6,337 nucleotides of DNA from positions 1-6,337 of the forward strand of contig JAISTA010000223.1 in the NCBI GenBank assembly GCA_031272845.1, written 5' to 3'. The translations under genes were made by a program, and so were the position numbers. The notes under the pieces were generated by a model. That model saw only the letters and a list, made by a program, of their open reading frames with translations, had not been told where the DNA came from and searched no databases. Shown piece by piece: positions 5,381 through 6,337 of the stretch (within the stretch, counting starts at the first letter, position 1; each line of letters opens with the position of its first letter). Origin of the DNA: Oscillospiraceae bacterium (GTDB taxonomy: Bacteria; Bacillota; Clostridia; Oscillospirales; Oscillospiraceae).

Positions 5381-5433
5381 GGTATTTTGTCCGGGATGAA
5401 AGGACTGCGGCAAAACCGCTGTCTTGCAGCTTA

Positions 5434-5462
5434 AGTTTATCACAGACGGGAAAGGTATGCAA
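5434..5462 (-). promoter_or_regulatory. dxr: Probable dxr promoter (extended -10)
   Basis: On the minus strand TTGCAT (5462-5457) and TAAACT (5439-5434) are 17 nt apart, and the -10 is preceded by TGA as in extended -10 promoters. The start near 5427 gives a leader of about 95 nt that includes the 5366-5380 hairpin. Both hexamers are 4 of 6 matches, so this is a moderate call. Confidence 0.5.
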
Positions 5463-5490
5463 GGGGGAAATAACGCGCGGGGGCTAATCT

Positions 5491-5529
5491 TGCGGTGCGC
5501 CGCAGGGGCGGTCCGCGCGGCGGGCGGAC
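5491..5529. repeat. Two adjacent GC-rich hairpins
   Basis: TGCGG (5491-5495) pairs with CCGCA (5500-5504) over TGCG, and GTCCGC (5511-5516) pairs with GCGGAC (5524-5529) over 7 nt. The second carries the AGGGGCGGTC sequence also found at 5361. No T-run follows, so a terminator is not indicated. Confidence 0.5.
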
Positions 5530-5533
5530 GACA

Positions 5534-5584
5534 GGAATTCGGCGGGACGTCGCCCTCCCCCAAAAAATATTTCCGCCGAATTTC
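5534..5584. promoter_or_regulatory. 14-bp inverted repeat just upstream of the surface-protein promoter
   Basis: AATTCGGCGG (5536-5545) and CCGCCGAATT (5573-5582) are perfect complements. The pairing extends to 5534-5547 with 5571-5584 if two G-T pairs are allowed. The 23-nt middle part is C- then A-rich. The right arm ends 10 bp before the TTGACA at 5595. No gene reads into it from the left on the plus strand, so a regulator-binding site is more likely than a terminator. The role is inferred. Confidence 0.5.
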
Positions 5585-5594
5585 AAATTTAATA

Positions 5595-5624
5595 TTGACA
5601 AAACGGCTGTGTATACTATAGAAT
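5595..5624 (+). promoter_or_regulatory. Promoter of the leucine-rich-repeat surface protein gene
   Basis: TTGACA (5595-5600) is followed by TATAGA at 5617 (16-nt spacer) or TAGAAT at 5619 (18-nt spacer). Transcription would start near 5629-5631, giving a leader of about 53-55 nt that includes the C11 tract and the AAGGA ribosome binding site (5671-5675). Confidence 0.75.
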
Positions 5625-5654
5625 AAGCACAGATAAAAATAATGTCAAATACTA

Positions 5655-5665
5655 CCCCCCCCCCC
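5655..5665 (+). repeat. Homopolymeric C11 tract in the leader of the surface-protein gene
   Basis: Eleven consecutive C lie between the predicted transcription start and the ribosome binding site, ending 18 nt before the ATG. Such tracts are prone to slipped-strand length change. Because it is outside the coding frame, length change would affect leader structure or translation efficiency, not the reading frame. A sequencing or assembly length error is also possible. Confidence 0.8.
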
Positions 5666-5683
5666 ATAATAAGGAAATAAGCT

Positions 5684-6337
5684 ATGACTAAAATAAAACC
5701 CCGCCCGGCGCTCCGGGCAATGCTGGCGGCAGCTATTTTGCTGGCGCTGACGGTTGCCTTAGCAGTTTGTATGCCCGGAAACGCCAAAGCCGCGCCGACG
5801 GACATTGACTACGCAAAATCCGGAGACTTATGCTACCTCCTTTACGATGACGGCACTGCCGCCGTGTCGCAAGATGTGGAATATAACTACTATGAGCTCA
5901 CAACAGTCGTTATCCCCAGCACAATTACTATAACAAGAGCGGATTTTTACAACGACCCGGGAACTGACGATTACGACGGAATATATAAGGTTACGACTAT
6001 AGGCGATTCCGCGTTTGATTCCAACTCAGATATCGTAAATCTCGATTTGTCGGGTGCTGATAATCTCAGAGAAATTCGAGACGGTGCATTTAGTAATTCA
6101 ACGGTTGCCAATGTCAATTTTTCCAGTGCGGTTAATCTTGAAATATTAGGCTATTATGCGTTTGGCGGCTGCAGCGAGCTTAAAACAGTTGATTTTAGCG
6201 GACATACTGCTCTCGTACGCCTTGAGGATTCCGCGTTTTCTTGGAGCGGCGTTGTAACAGCTGATTTCAGCGGCTGCACGGGTCTTGTCAGTGTAGAATA
6301 CAATGCTTTCAACAGCAGTGCACTTGAAACGATAAGC
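5684..6337 (+). CDS. Secreted BspA-like leucine-rich-repeat protein (N-terminal 218 aa, runs off the window)
   Basis: The frame is open from ATG 5684 to the right edge. AAGGA lies 8 nt upstream. Residues 1-36 form a signal peptide: basic start (KIKPRPALR), hydrophobic core (about 13-29) and a type I cleavage site after NAKA; LAVC at 26-29 is a poor lipobox, so lipoprotein anchoring is less likely. A linker with DDGTAAVS and VVIPSTITIT precedes five BspA-type (LRR_5) repeats starting at I106, I131, L155, L180 and V204, each 24-25 residues with an AF at positions 5-6 (IGDSAF, IRDGAF, LGYYAF, LEDSAF, VEYNAF) and often a DFSG or DLSG turn. Such proteins are surface-exposed and in several bacteria mediate adhesion; the ligand here is unknown. 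The C-terminus, where an anchor would be, is not visible. Confidence 0.88.
   Translation, partial: MTKIKPRPALRAMLAAAILLALTVALAVCMPGNAKAAPTDIDYAKSGDLCYLLYDDGTAAVSQDVEYNYYELTTVVIPSTITITRADFYNDPGTDDYDGIYKVTTIGDSAFDSNSDIVNLDLSGADNLREIRDGAFSNSTVANVNFSSAVNLEILGYYAFGGCSELKTVDFSGHTALVRLEDSAFSWSGVVTADFSGCTGLVSVEYNAFNSSALETIS

Noticed and set aside
5440..5805. Minus-strand open frame of 121 codons over the divergent control region.
   Set aside because: It is antisense to the signal peptide and leader of the leucine-rich-repeat gene, and its glycine run comes from the C11 tract.

Overview
The window looks like a Gram-positive, low-to-mid G+C Firmicute chromosome, probably an uncultured gut-type clostridium (Oscillospiraceae-like). 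This is inferred from strong AGGAGG-like ribosome binding sites, near-consensus TTGACA/TATAAT promoters, a BspA-type leucine-rich-repeat surface protein, and an IS1-family transposase of a type I associate with that group. No rRNA, tRNA or CRISPR array is visible.

Layout. (1) Positions 1-~820, minus strand: an IS1-family transposase split into an InsA-like zinc-ribbon/HTH part and an InsB-like DDE part. It is out of frame, has no usable start codon and lacks one zinc-ligand cysteine, so it is probably decaying. (2) 833-2295, minus strand: a two-gene operon of an RluA-family pseudouridine synthase followed 2 nt later by a small lipoprotein. It is driven by a perfect consensus promoter that leaves only about 6 nt of leader. 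(3) 2296-3399: 1.1 kb with no credible gene, G-rich on the plus strand, containing hairpins built on GGGACG/CGTCCC, recurrent GGTTGCGGTGG-like motifs and an imperfect ~59-60 bp tandem duplication. (4) 3340-4164: a compact module bounded by two strong hairpin terminators. It holds a divergent pair, a small membrane zinc-ribbon protein (minus) and an XRE-type regulator (plus), separated by 140 bp carrying a twice-repeated 23-bp candidate operator. One copy fills the spacer of the minus promoter and the other covers the plausible -10 of the plus promoter. (5) 4256-5332, minus strand: dxr, the MEP-pathway reductoisomerase, standing alone and diverged in several usually conserved motifs. (6) 5333-5683: a divergent control region with promoters for dxr and the next gene, a 14-bp-stem inverted repeat and a C11 homopolymer. 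(7) 5684 to the right edge, plus strand: the start of a secreted BspA-like leucine-rich-repeat protein that runs off the window.

Functionally, the housekeeping genes (pseudouridine synthase, dxr) flank an accessory stretch of repeats plus the XRE/zinc-ribbon module. The best candidate for an undescribed system is this self-contained divergent module. The best candidate for unusual regulation is the poly-C tract in the leader of the surface-protein gene.
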